Shown here piece after piece: positions 32,013 through 41,349 of a stretch of DNA of 64,000 nt. Positions within the stretch are counted from its first letter, which is position 1, and the number at the start of each line of letters is the position of its first letter. The stretch comes from JAHBNG01 sp039028975. GTDB lineage: Bacteria > Chloroflexota > Anaerolineae > Caldilineales > Caldilineaceae. Where the stretch lies: contig JBCCHB010000018.1 in NCBI GenBank assembly GCA_039028975.1, positions 1 through 64,000 on the forward strand. The letters are read 5' to 3'. A program made the translations under genes and the position numbers. The notes under the pieces are model-generated. The model had not been told where the DNA came from. It saw nothing but the letters and a program-made list of their open reading frames with translations, and made no database searches.

Positions 32013-33845
32013 CTATTGGGCTAATCCTGAGGATTTCTCTTCAACCCAGACAGGATGCCAGTTATTGCCATTTCCCCTTGTCAGATTTGTTAAAGACTCA
32101 CCAGAAACCGACATCACAAAGATATCAAATTTAGAATTGGGTCCCACAACGCCCCTGCTAAGCATGTCTACACCGGTAAAGGCCAACCATTTGCCATCGA
32201 GTGACCATGTAGGATGGCTTATATTGGTTATCCGGTCGCTCACGGGTGCATTGGGCCAGGGCTGTTGATTGCTGCCGTCTGCGTTCATGGTAAAGAGCGT
32301 AAAACGACCCGTTCGATTGCTAACAAAGACGAGCTGTTCTCCGTCAGGTGACCAATTGGGGTAGAGGTTTACCTCATCAAGGGTGTTCGTCAATGGGGTA
32401 CACTGACTTGAGGCTACATCGAAAAGCCAGATGTTGGCTGGGCCGTCCGCCGTTATATTTCGAGGCCTGCTCTCATCCGGACGCACTGTTGCAGCTGCTT
32501 GGCTATCACCTTGAATCCCGTTTTCATGCACAACAAAGACGAAGGTTTCGCTGTTGGGTGACCAAGTCGGCCCACCTTTGCGCCATGTTGTTTCTAGATC
32601 GTCACAAGAGAGTTGTTGCGTCTCTTGGGCATCAACAGAGAACAGATTGAATTCTACAGAGGCGGAGTCAGATGCACCATTGTAAGAAGTAAAGAGAACC
32701 TGCCGCCCATCTGGCGAAATGGCCGCATCCCCAACTTCGATTAAGGACTCTTGTTCATTCGTTGCTTTATCCAGTTGGATCTCATTCCGTTTATCTAGTG
32801 CCATCCAATAGAGCGATGAGGTTCCATCCGTCACGTGGCGGGTAAAGGCAATCGCATTCGCATTGACCGAGTAGCTCGGCTCAGCGCCCAATCCACTTGT
32901 CACTTGTTCGATGTTTCCCCCTTTTCCATCCATGATGAATAGGTGGCTACCTGCTATCCCACTCAACCTGTCTAATACAGCGCCTTCTGATACAGTAATC
33001 TCTGATACAGTGCTTTCTGATGCAGTGCTTTCTGATACCAAGCGGTCTGACCCAAAGAGAAGTTTGTCGGTTGGAAAAAGCGCAATGGATGTGGGTGTGA
33101 TGAAAGGTGTCGCCGAGGGCATGGGCGTTGGGGTCAGCGTAGGTGTTAAAACGGGTGTTTCGGCTAGCGTGGGTAGTTCGACAGCCGTCAGTGTCTTTTC
33201 CAGCACCACCGAGTCTGCAGTAATACGTGCTTGGGCCGTTGCCAATTCACCAGCGACCTGTGTTGCCTGAATTGCTTCTTGTTCATAATTGATAGCGTTT
33301 TCAACTGCCGCCACAGCCGCAATGGCATCTTCTGCTTGTACGGTTGCATTTTCACTAGCAATTAGAATTCTGGCCCGACTGCCAGATGCTTCAGCGGCCC
33401 GCACATTGGCTGCCGCAACGACGGCTAATTCAGTGCTTTGGGCTTCGGCCGTTACCACAGAGCGGGTTGCTGTATGTTCTGCATCCAACGTTGCCTGAAG
33501 GGCGAGGGCTGCTTCAAGTGTAGCTAAATTAGATTGACTCGTCGCCGTTACGCCCGCCACCGCCGTCTGTTCTTGGGACTCTTCTTGCCTGACCTCAAAT
33601 TGGTATTGTTCTAGCGCCACCCAAATCCCCGCGAGGCCCAATAGTGCAGGGAAGATCAGCACCGTCATCCACTCCCACAACGTTTTGCCATTGAAACCAG
33701 TCCAGGCTGGCCAACGACCTTTTGAAGAGTCGGGACGACTACGTTCGTCAATAAATTCGCTACAATGAATACACTTACGGGCCGCTACCTTGACTGTCTC
33801 GCCACAGACAGGGCATGATTTTGTTGTTGCGATTTGATTATCCAT
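32013..33845 (-). CDS. zinc-ribbon, membrane-anchored PD40 (TolB-like) propeller protein
   Basis: A 610-residue protein with a clear modular order. A zinc ribbon (Cys11, Cys14, Cys25, Cys28; CPVCG...CIHC) is followed by one transmembrane helix near 60-80 and an Ala/Thr/Glu-rich coiled-coil stalk (about 85-225). Next come a TPTPTPMPSATP linker and a Ser/Glu/Thr repeat (about 270-290). The C-terminal beta-propeller of PD40 units includes SPDGRQVLFTS, WSPNSETFVFVV, WSPDGEQLVFVSNRTG and WSLDGKWLAFTG. The propeller should lie outside the cell, the ribbon inside. Function unknown; such proteins may sense or bind surface ligands. It is divergent from the giant cellulase gene. Confidence 0.8.
   Translation of the reverse strand: MDNQIATTKSCPVCGETVKVAARKCIHCSEFIDERSRPDSSKGRWPAWTGFNGKTLWEWMTVLIFPALLGLAGIWVALEQYQFEVRQEESQEQTAVAGVTATSQSNLATLEAALALQATLDAEHTATRSVVTAEAQSTELAVVAAANVRAAEASGSRARILIASENATVQAEDAIAAVAAVENAINYEQEAIQATQVAGELATAQARITADSVVLEKTLTAVELPTLAETPVLTPTLTPTPMPSATPFITPTSIALFPTDKLLFGSDRLVSESTASESTVSEITVSEGAVLDRLSGIAGSHLFIMDGKGGNIEQVTSGLGAEPSYSVNANAIAFTRHVTDGTSSLYWMALDKRNEIQLDKATNEQESLIEVGDAAISPDGRQVLFTSYNGASDSASVEFNLFSVDAQETQQLSCDDLETTWRKGGPTWSPNSETFVFVVHENGIQGDSQAAATVRPDESRPRNITADGPANIWLFDVASSQCTPLTNTLDEVNLYPNWSPDGEQLVFVSNRTGRFTLFTMNADGSNQQPWPNAPVSDRITNISHPTWSLDGKWLAFTGVDMLSRGVVGPNSKFDIFVMSVSGESLTNLTRGNGNNWHPVWVEEKSSGLAQ
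32971..33038 (-). repeat. 15-bp tandem repeat inside the PD40 protein gene
   Basis: Four and a half copies of TCTGATACAGTGCTT-like units encode a Ser-Glu-Ser-Thr-Val type pentapeptide run in the stalk region just before the propeller. Slippage could vary its length. Confidence 0.75.
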
Positions 33846-34045
33846 GTTTGAGGTAAAATCCCTTCATGAAAGCATCAAAAACATAAGTATATCTTCTTGT
33901 TAGACTTTACAGCAATAAAATAATAGCAATTTGGAACACTGTCATGCCTTAGCGGAACTTTTAGGATTTCTACCGTTTACAATATGATCCCTCAACGAAA
34001 TTTCCTATGCAGGCTCACGGTCACACTCCCATACCCATTCGATAC

Positions 34046-34089
34046 CTTACCAGTACCTTAGCAGTATCTTAGCAGTACAGACTGGTAAG
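34046..34089. promoter_or_regulatory. 11-bp phased repeats with inverted copy, possible operator
   Basis: Three direct copies of CTTAGCAGTAC-like units (34046-34078: CTTACCAGTAC, CTTAGCAGTAT, CTTAGCAGTAC) are followed by the inverted half ACTGGTAAG at 34081-34089. The 11-bp period places every copy on the same face of the helix, as in operator arrays. Lies between the divergent PD40 and cellulase genes. Function is inference. Confidence 0.45.
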
Positions 34090-34469
34090 ATAAAATCATG
34101 ATAGACTACCTCCACTTATTCAGCTACCAAATTCCCCAAATACTTTTGTCAGTTGATCGGCAATAGCTTATAACGATTTGTACTTAACCAGGTGTGAAAA
34201 TGGATATTTGATTCTTCTGATAGAATCAAGGAAAGCTCATTATTTATACAAACCCATCTACAAAACGTCCACGCGATGGCCATCAACTGACAATCAACCG
34301 AACGGCACCAAGGTGAATTCTCAAATGAGCTGTGAGAGATCTTTGCCTCTCTGTTCAGCCTACCTACGTTTGGGTTCAATGCGACCCTGTGCTAATCCGT
34401 TCCGCTCCGTGAATGACTCATGTCCCATTGGTGGGCTTCACGAAAGTGCTCAGAAAATAAATCAGTTCC

Positions 34470-34525
34470 TTGCCACAGCTCTATCAGAGTTACCAACGCA
34501 CGGTTTTCAAATGGAACTGAGTATA
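34470..34525 (-). repeat. element A copy 9 (5'-truncated)
   Basis: Retains the loop (CCACAGCTCTATCAGAGTTACC) only in part and the full right arm CGGTTTTCAAATGGAACTGAGTATA in two recognisable pieces; the opposite terminus is missing. It sits just upstream of the cellulase gene. Confidence 0.6.
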
Positions 34526-34574
34526 ACTGCCTATTTATGAAAGTCCCTTATTGTATGTATACAGGAGTTGATGT

Positions 34575-37500
34575 ATGCGTAGAACATGCAATTTGTTCAG
34601 AGAACAATCCTCGTTTCATTACCCCCTCTCAATCTTTAGAACCATTCAGACTCACACTCGAATTACTATTTTTTGTACTTTACTGCTTGGGCTTGGCCTA
34701 ACGGTCTTTGTCCAAAGACTTCAGGCTCATGGCTCTTTTCGGATCCCCCTCAGCCGGGAGTATAACTGCTTTTTAGAAGGACCAGAGAATCCTCAATCCG
34801 AGGCGTGTAAAGCCGCCATCGCAGATTCAGGGACGTCTCAGTTCTACAATTGGGACGGCGTCAACCAGATGACCGCCAACGACCGCCATCGCGAGATCAT
34901 CCCTGATGGCCTGCTCTGTAGCGGCGGCAAGGAGAGCCATCGCGGCTTAAGTCTAGCCCGCAATGATTGGGTGACACAGACCATCGCTCCCAATCCGGAC
35001 GGCACGTATGAATTTGTCTATCGGGCTACGGCCCCTCACCGAACCCGCTACTTCGAATTCTACATCACCAAAGATGGCCACGACCACACCCAGCCTCTCA
35101 AATGGTCCGATCTAGAAGAGCAACCCTTCTGCTACATCACCGAAGTCGACTTGGCCAACGATAGTTATCGCATGACCTGTCCCATACCGCTAACCAAAGA
35201 AGGCAAACACATCATCTACAGCATCTGGCAGCGCAGTGACAGTCAGGAAGCCTTTTACAGCTGTTCGGATGTGACCTTTGATTACAGCGCGGTAACCGTA
35301 GATCCAACGCCTATCTTACCTACACCCACCCCTTCACCCACCCACGAGCCTGTCGAATCTACTTGTCAGGTCAACTACGGAATCGATAACGACTGGGGCG
35401 CAGGCTTTGGCGCAACAGTTCACGTGACCAATTTGGGCGATACATCACTCAATGGTTGGCAGTTGACTTGGGACTATCCGGGCAGCCAGACCATAAACAA
35501 TGGGTGGAATGCTGTCGTACAGCAAACTGGACAACGTGTTGTGGTGCAAAACGAAGTATGGAACCCAGCTCTTGGTGCAGGCGAGACCATTGACTTTGGC
35601 TTTAATGCAGCCTATAGCGGACGGAACGAAGCGCCCGTCTACTTTGAGCTAAATGGCCAAGCATGTAATGGGCTGCCGCCAGCTTCTACACCAGATTCAC
35701 CACCAGCACCCACGGCTACCCCGATGCCAACGAATACAGCTATTGGCATGCCCACAGGCATACCGACAGCCACAGCACTTAATCCAATGCCAACTAGCCC
35801 ACCCAATGCCACGGCTACCCCAACCACACCGTCAGAGGCTACGGGACCGTTCAACTATGGGGAAGTGCTCCAAAAAGCCATCCTCTTCTACGAGGCCCAA
35901 CAAGCTGGTGATTTACCCGATTGGAATCGCCTCACTTGGCGTGGTGACTCCTCGCTGATAGATGGTATGGATGTGGGCCATGATCTAAGGGGCGGCTGGT
36001 ATGACGCAGGCGACCACGTTAAATTTGGCTTCCCTATGGCTGCGTCAACGACTATGCTGGCGTGGGGTGCCGTCGAATATCGCTCTGGATACGAAAGTGG
36101 GGGACAGCTTGTCCACATTGAAGATAATCTGCGCTGGGTTAATGACTACTTTCTCAAGGCATTTACCAATGACAACCCAGGTAGCTATGAATTCTATGGC
36201 CAGGTTGGCAATGGCAGCCAGGATCATGGTTGGTGGGGATCGGCTGAGGTGTTGGATTTTGAGGTGGCAAACGGCATGTCTCGTCCCGCCTACAAGATCG
36301 ACACCTCTTGTCCCGGCTCAGATCTAGCTGGGGAAACGGCCGCGGCCATGGCTGCCTCCTCTATTCTCTTCCGCCAAAGCGGCGATGTGGCCTACGCGGA
36401 TCTGCTCCTTTCTAAAGCGGAAAAGCTCTATGACTTTGCTGATTCTCATCGAGGCAAGTATTCAGACTGTATCACCGACGCAACGGCCTTTTATAACTCA
36501 TGGAGTGGCTACAACGATGAGATTGTCTGGGGTGCTATCTGGCTACACAAGGCAAAGAAGAGCCAGAACGGTGGCTACGGCGATAGTTACCTCAATAAAG
36601 CCAAGTCTGAATACGCCAATCTGGGATCCGAGATTGGCAGCACAACCAAAGCATACAAGTGGACCCAAGCCTGGGACGATAAAGGCTTTGGCTCTTACGT
36701 ACTGATGGCTCAGGAGACAGGTGAGGCGATCTATCGAACCGATGCCCAACGTTGGCTCGATTATTGGACCGTTGGCAGCAATGGTCAACGAATAACCTAC
36801 ACGCCCGGCGGCCTCGCTTGGCTGGATACGTGGGGCGTTTTACGCTACGCATCCAATACGGCTTTTGTCGCCTTTATTTACAGCGACTATCTGGCCCGTG
36901 CAGGTGGAGATGCTCAATTGGTAAGCCGCTACCATGATTTTGCCGTCAACCAGATTAACTATGCGCTAGGTGATAACCCAAACAACCGTTCCTATGTGGT
37001 CGGTTTTGGTACCAACCCACCCCGCAACCCACACCATCGTACGGCCCACGGCACCTGGCTGGATAGTCTCCAAAATCCTGCAGAGAGCCGTCACATCCTC
37101 TATGGTGCACTTGTGGGTGGACCTGATAGAAGCGACAATTACACCGACAATCGGGGTGACTACATCATGAACGAGGTGGCGACCGATTATAATGCTGGCT
37201 TCACTGGTGCCGTGGCCCGCATGGTGCAAGAATTTGGTGGGACACCACTTACTAACTTCCCTCCAGCCGAGACGCCAGAGACCGAGCTCTTTGTGGAAGC
37301 GGCGGTCAATGCGTCGGGCAGTAACTTTTTAGAAGTGAAGGCCGTTATTAAGAATCAATCGGCATGGCCTGCCCGGGCATTGGAAAATGGCAAATTGCGC
37401 TACTTCTTCACCCTAGACGGTGGCAGCGCAGCAGATATCTCTACCCAGGCCAACTACAATCAGTGCGGCAATGCGCCCTCGGGTCCAATTCAATACGCTG

Positions 37501-40500
37501 AAAACATCTACTATGTGGAAGTCGACTGTAGTGGTACCGCGATTTACCCCGGTGGACAACAAGAGTATCGTAAAGAAGTCCAGTTCCGTATTGCCACGAC
37601 TGGATCCTGGAACAATGCCAATGACTGGTCTTATGAAGGGTTAAGTACGGCGGCCCATAATCCATCGGTTGCTGCAAAAATTGTTCTGTATGATGGTGAC
37701 CGCATTGTCTGGGGGCAAGAGCCAAATGGCGATGGCGTCGAACCGCTTCCCACTCGTACACCTACGCCGATCCCGACCGCCGGGCCAACCGCTACCCCTT
37801 CGCCTACGCTAAGACCTGGTGAGCCGACGCCTACTCCCACAGTTACGCCAACAGCTACGCCCACACCCTACCCGACGGTTGGACCTACTGCTGGACCGAC
37901 CGCAACGCCACCAGGAACCGTCTCTGAATGTGGCACGCCGCGTCAGGGTATCCTATCGGAAGATATGCTCTTAGCTGATGGTGGCTCGATTGTCTACCTG
38001 CCCCAGATCAATGGTGGCAGCAATATTGGCGATAATGTGGGCACGAGTACCGAACAACAGACGGGATTAAGTCGGGCAATCATTTCTTGTGCAGTGGACT
38101 ACTCTATTCAATCCCAGTGGAATGTCGGTTTTGTGGCTGACGTTTCCATCGCTAATTTGGGGAGTCAGGATATTCGAGGCTACACATTGGAGTGGGACTT
38201 TGCCAACGGGGAGCAGATCAGCAATGGCTGGAATGCCACCTTCAATCAGATTGGACAATCCGCCTCTGCCTGTAACCCGGCATCGAACTGGAATGGGATG
38301 ATTATCGCCAACGGAGGACGCAAGGCGAAGTTTGGCTTCCAGGGTAGCCACGGCGGGCAGGTCCATGTGCCAAGCAGCATTCGTTTGAACGGTACCGCCT
38401 GCACCATCAATGGCGTACCACCGACAACTGGCAGTCCAACGTCTGTAGCCACCCCAACACCGTTCCCAACACCGTTCCCAACACCGTTCCCAACAGCGAC
38501 TGCTACTCCAACAACAATGGTGAACCCCACTGCTAGGCCCACTGAAACTTCCACCGGTAGTCCCGCAGTGACACCAACCACTACACCGACAGCGCTACCA
38601 TCGACCATGCCAACCGTTGCGACAACTGTTACGCCAACCGTAACACCAAGCATAACCCCAGCATCAGGAGAAACCCCTGTGGCCGACAGCTGCACACCTT
38701 CACCGTCGGGAGACGTGCATCGGGATCGTTTCATGGAGATGTGGTGTGAGTTGCACGATGTGGCCAATGGCTACTTCAGTCCTGAGGGAGTTCCCTACCA
38801 TTCAATCGAGACATTCATCATCGAAGCACCGGATCACGGCCACGAGACAACCAGCGAAGCCTACAGCTATTGGCTCTGGTTAGAAGCCATGTACGGGCGT
38901 TACACGGGCGATTGGTCCTACCTCAACACAGCATGGCATAATATGGAAACCTACATCATTCCTACCGCGGCAGACCAGCCTACCAACGGCTATCACAACG
39001 CCAGCGATCCCAATGACATGAGTCCTGATCTGGCCGATCCTAACCAGTATCCGACTATCCTGACTAGCCGAGTCAGTCCTGGTCACGATCCGCTCTTTAA
39101 TGAGTTGAGCAGCACCTATGGTACACCCGATATCTACGGCATGCACTGGCTGTTGGATGTAGACAACACTTACGGGTACGGTCGGCGTGGTGATGGTGTT
39201 AGTAGACCGAGCTACATCAACACCTTCCAGCGAGGAGAGCAAGAGTCTGTCTGGGAGACGGTGCCTCATCCCTCTTGGGAAGACTTTCAGAAGGGGGCAG
39301 GCCAAAATGGGGGCTTTATGCCTATCTTTAACCGTCACGAGCAGTTTGGTTATGATACCCAGTGGCGTTATACAAATGCACCCGATGCCGACGCACGGGT
39401 GGTTCAAGTCATCTACTGGGCCAAAGAATGGGCAAAGGCGCAAGGCAAAGAGGCTGATATTGCACCCCTTGTAGACAAAGCGGCCAAGATGGGCGACTAT
39501 CTGCGCTATGCCATGTATGACAAGTATTTCCAGAAGATGGGCTGCGACCATCAGTACCAGACCAATAACTGTGCTGTGAGCAACAAAGAGAGTGCCCACT
39601 ATCTTATGTCTTGGTACTACGCCTGGGGTGGCAACATCCCCCAAGATGCCAACCAAAATTGGGGATGGACTTTCCGTATTGGCTCCAGTGATGCTCATTT
39701 TGGCTATCAAAACCCAGTTGCTGCCTGGGCTATGAGCCAAGATGCCGATCTGATTCCCAATTCGCCTACAGCACAAGGTGACTACGCAACAGCTCTTCAA
39801 CGGCAGATGGAGTTTTATCGCTGGCTCCAATCAGCCGACGGGGCTATCGCTGGTGGCGCAACCAACAGTTATCTGGGCAACTACAGCCCACGCCCAGCCG
39901 ATGCACCAACCTTCTACGGCATGGTCTATGACGAAGACCCCGTCTACCACGATCCGGGGAGCAATACGTGGTTTGGCTGGCAAGCGTGGTCTATGGAGCG
40001 GGTAGCCGAGTACTATTACTTGACGGGTGATTTACTGGCAAATGAGATCCTAGAGCAATGGGTTCCCTGGGTGTTAAACGAAGTAAGCCTGACTGAAGAT
40101 GGCGATTACCAGATGCCAGCAACTCTTGCCTGGCAGGGCCAACCCGACTCTTGGAGCGGACCTGCGAATTACACAGGGAACCCCAATCTGCGTGTTACCG
40201 TTGTTGGAACCAACCAAGATGTGGGTGTTGCTGCTGGGATAGCCAAAACCCTGGCTTACTACAGCGCTGGAAAGCGCCTCCATACTGGCACCGAAGATAG
40301 CGCCTCTCGTCAAATGGCAACAGAATTGTTGGACCGTATGTGGAACCAGCATCGAGATGACAAAGGTATTAGTGTGAGCGAAACCCGTGCTGACTACGCT
40401 CGTTTGGACGATCCTGTCTATATTCCCAGTGGCTACAATGGTGTCATGGGCAATGGTGAATCCATCAATAGCCAAAGCACCTTCTTGAGTATCCGTTCCT

Positions 40501-40640
40501 TCTACACAAGTGATCCGGCCTATGCACAAGTTCGTGCGGCCTTGGATGCGGGCGAAGCACCAATCTTTCGCTACCACCGATTCTGGGCACAGGCAGAAAT
40601 TGCCTTGGCGAATGCAGAATTGGAGCGGTTATTTGAGTAA
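34575..40640 (+). CDS. secreted multi-enzyme cellulase AA10-CBM2-GH9-CBM3-CBM2-GH48
   Basis: A 2021-residue secreted enzyme. The signal peptide (1-51) is cut before His52, the copper-brace first residue of an AA10 LPMO (52-236); His155 (APHR) is the second brace His and Phe227 the axial residue. CBM2 spans 263-364. After a Pro/Thr linker, GH9 (about 425-895) has YDAGDHVKF with Asp477/Asp480 and catalytic Glu867 (IMNEVA). Then come CBM3 (903-1046), a linker, a second CBM2 (1171-1277), a linker with PFPTPFPTPFPT, and a full GH48 (1380-2021) with proton donor Glu1428 (TTSEA). GH9, GH48 and LPMO attack crystalline cellulose by endo, exo and oxidative routes. Order GH9-CBM3-GH48 resembles Caldicellulosiruptor CelA. 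Start fixed by AGGAG. Confidence 0.95.
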   Translation: MRRTCNLFREQSSFHYPLSIFRTIQTHTRITIFCTLLLGLGLTVFVQRLQAHGSFRIPLSREYNCFLEGPENPQSEACKAAIADSGTSQFYNWDGVNQMTANDRHREIIPDGLLCSGGKESHRGLSLARNDWVTQTIAPNPDGTYEFVYRATAPHRTRYFEFYITKDGHDHTQPLKWSDLEEQPFCYITEVDLANDSYRMTCPIPLTKEGKHIIYSIWQRSDSQEAFYSCSDVTFDYSAVTVDPTPILPTPTPSPTHEPVESTCQVNYGIDNDWGAGFGATVHVTNLGDTSLNGWQLTWDYPGSQTINNGWNAVVQQTGQRVVVQNEVWNPALGAGETIDFGFNAAYSGRNEAPVYFELNGQACNGLPPASTPDSPPAPTATPMPTNTAIGMPTGIPTATALNPMPTSPPNATATPTTPSEATGPFNYGEVLQKAILFYEAQQAGDLPDWNRLTWRGDSSLIDGMDVGHDLRGGWYDAGDHVKFGFPMAASTTMLAWGAVEYRSGYESGGQLVHIEDNLRWVNDYFLKAFTNDNPGSYEFYGQVGNGSQDHGWWGSAEVLDFEVANGMSRPAYKIDTSCPGSDLAGETAAAMAASSILFRQSGDVAYADLLLSKAEKLYDFADSHRGKYSDCITDATAFYNSWSGYNDEIVWGAIWLHKAKKSQNGGYGDSYLNKAKSEYANLGSEIGSTTKAYKWTQAWDDKGFGSYVLMAQETGEAIYRTDAQRWLDYWTVGSNGQRITYTPGGLAWLDTWGVLRYASNTAFVAFIYSDYLARAGGDAQLVSRYHDFAVNQINYALGDNPNNRSYVVGFGTNPPRNPHHRTAHGTWLDSLQNPAESRHILYGALVGGPDRSDNYTDNRGDYIMNEVATDYNAGFTGAVARMVQEFGGTPLTNFPPAETPETELFVEAAVNASGSNFLEVKAVIKNQSAWPARALENGKLRYFFTLDGGSAADISTQANYNQCGNAPSGPIQYAENIYYVEVDCSGTAIYPGGQQEYRKEVQFRIATTGSWNNANDWSYEGLSTAAHNPSVAAKIVLYDGDRIVWGQEPNGDGVEPLPTRTPTPIPTAGPTATPSPTLRPGEPTPTPTVTPTATPTPYPTVGPTAGPTATPPGTVSECGTPRQGILSEDMLLADGGSIVYLPQINGGSNIGDNVGTSTEQQTGLSRAIISCAVDYSIQSQWNVGFVADVSIANLGSQDIRGYTLEWDFANGEQISNGWNATFNQIGQSASACNPASNWNGMIIANGGRKAKFGFQGSHGGQVHVPSSIRLNGTACTINGVPPTTGSPTSVATPTPFPTPFPTPFPTATATPTTMVNPTARPTETSTGSPAVTPTTTPTALPSTMPTVATTVTPTVTPSITPASGETPVADSCTPSPSGDVHRDRFMEMWCELHDVANGYFSPEGVPYHSIETFIIEAPDHGHETTSEAYSYWLWLEAMYGRYTGDWSYLNTAWHNMETYIIPTAADQPTNGYHNASDPNDMSPDLADPNQYPTILTSRVSPGHDPLFNELSSTYGTPDIYGMHWLLDVDNTYGYGRRGDGVSRPSYINTFQRGEQESVWETVPHPSWEDFQKGAGQNGGFMPIFNRHEQFGYDTQWRYTNAPDADARVVQVIYWAKEWAKAQGKEADIAPLVDKAAKMGDYLRYAMYDKYFQKMGCDHQYQTNNCAVSNKESAHYLMSWYYAWGGNIPQDANQNWGWTFRIGSSDAHFGYQNPVAAWAMSQDADLIPNSPTAQGDYATALQRQMEFYRWLQSADGAIAGGATNSYLGNYSPRPADAPTFYGMVYDEDPVYHDPGSNTWFGWQAWSMERVAEYYYLTGDLLANEILEQWVPWVLNEVSLTEDGDYQMPATLAWQGQPDSWSGPANYTGNPNLRVTVVGTNQDVGVAAGIAKTLAYYSAGKRLHTGTEDSASRQMATELLDRMWNQHRDDKGISVSETRADYARLDDPVYIPSGYNGVMGNGESINSQSTFLSIRSFYTSDPAYAQVRAALDAGEAPIFRYHRFWAQAEIALANAELERLFE

Positions 40641-40645
40641 CGGGC

Positions 40646-40720
40646 GTTCCCAATGTCAATGAGGGATTCATCTCTCTTGTTTACTACGGACCACTCTGCA
40701 AGCAGGATGACATTGGGAAC
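40646..40720. terminator. long-loop inverted repeat after the cellulase gene
   Basis: GTTCCCAATGTCA (40646-40658) and TGACATTGGGAAC (40708-40720) are perfect 13-bp arms around a loop of 49 bases, starting 6 bp after the cellulase stop codon. It may protect the long mRNA end or help terminate it; no U-tract. Confidence 0.5.
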
Positions 40721-40767
40721 TGCTGAGGAATTTCGTTTGTCGCTTCTTCGTATTCAAGGGATAATTG

Positions 40768-40807
40768 TAAATGGTAGGGAATTGGTATACCAATTCCCTA
40801 CCATTTA
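40768..40807. terminator. perfect 40-bp palindrome
   Basis: Bases 40768-40807 are fully self-complementary with no loop: TAAATGGTAGGGAATTGGTA followed by its exact complement, then ATTTTC. It may be a terminator for the cellulase transcript or a protein-binding site. Confidence 0.55.
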
Positions 40808-41349
40808 TTTTCAAGGCTCAATATGGATTCCAAGGATCTGAGAGGTTTCAACGAAAGAGTGGATTCTAATAATGAATTGTAAAATTGTAGAACTTGTGCT
40901 TGCGAAGCAGCCGCTTGCGACCATTGTTAATAAAGTAGAGTCGGACGCTCAAGTTGGTTGCATAAAAAGAAGAATGCCCTACCGACCCAATGATTAACCA
41001 TTCCGCAATTCACAAATTAATATCGATACCCTTTCCTACAGCAATGGGATGGGATAAATTCAGTCAAAATATCACAAACTCACAACATTTGTCACAATAC
41101 AACGGGAGACATTTCTTTTATGCTGATTCAATCACAACGAAAGAAATTGCCCCTCCTCCGCACACAATCTTTGAAATTCTGGTTCAACCGGATCTCACGA
41201 AGTTGACAGAAAAAATGAACAGGGATTAGCCGGATTATTGAAATTAGAAGAGAAAAATCTTCGTAATCTTCAAAATTCTTGTTCGATAAAGTTGTCAACC
41301 ACATAAAATCCCAAAGAACCCGAAATTCTAACTAAATAGGTAACGCAAT

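Larger units (their letters stand above)
33846..34574. other. 729-bp divergent spacer upstream of the giant cellulase
   Basis: No gene is supported. It contains an 11-bp phased repeat near 34046 and the remains of an element A ending at 34525, 49 bp before the cellulase start. The cellulase ribosome site AGGAG (34563-34567) is eight bases before its ATG. Promoters of both divergent genes must be here; none is clear by eye. Confidence 0.5.
40641..41349. other. 709-bp spacer with nested palindromes
   Basis: No convincing gene; an open frame at 40990-41229 has no support. It holds two palindromes after the cellulase stop (listed separately) and a degenerate terminator-like hairpin at 41237-41290 related to repeat D, just before the protease gene. 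Confidence 0.5.

Noticed and set aside
32911..33498. Ser/Ala/Thr-rich frames on the plus strand
   Set aside because: They are the antisense shadow of the Ala/Thr-rich stalk of the leftward PD40 protein.
37631..38767. Gly/Val-rich minus-strand frames within the cellulase gene
   Set aside because: They are the complement of the Pro/Thr linkers (GTNGGN repeats read as Val-Gly), not genes.
40990..41229. 79-codon frame before the protease gene
   Set aside because: No domain, no ribosome-binding site and AT-rich spacer composition; more likely chance.
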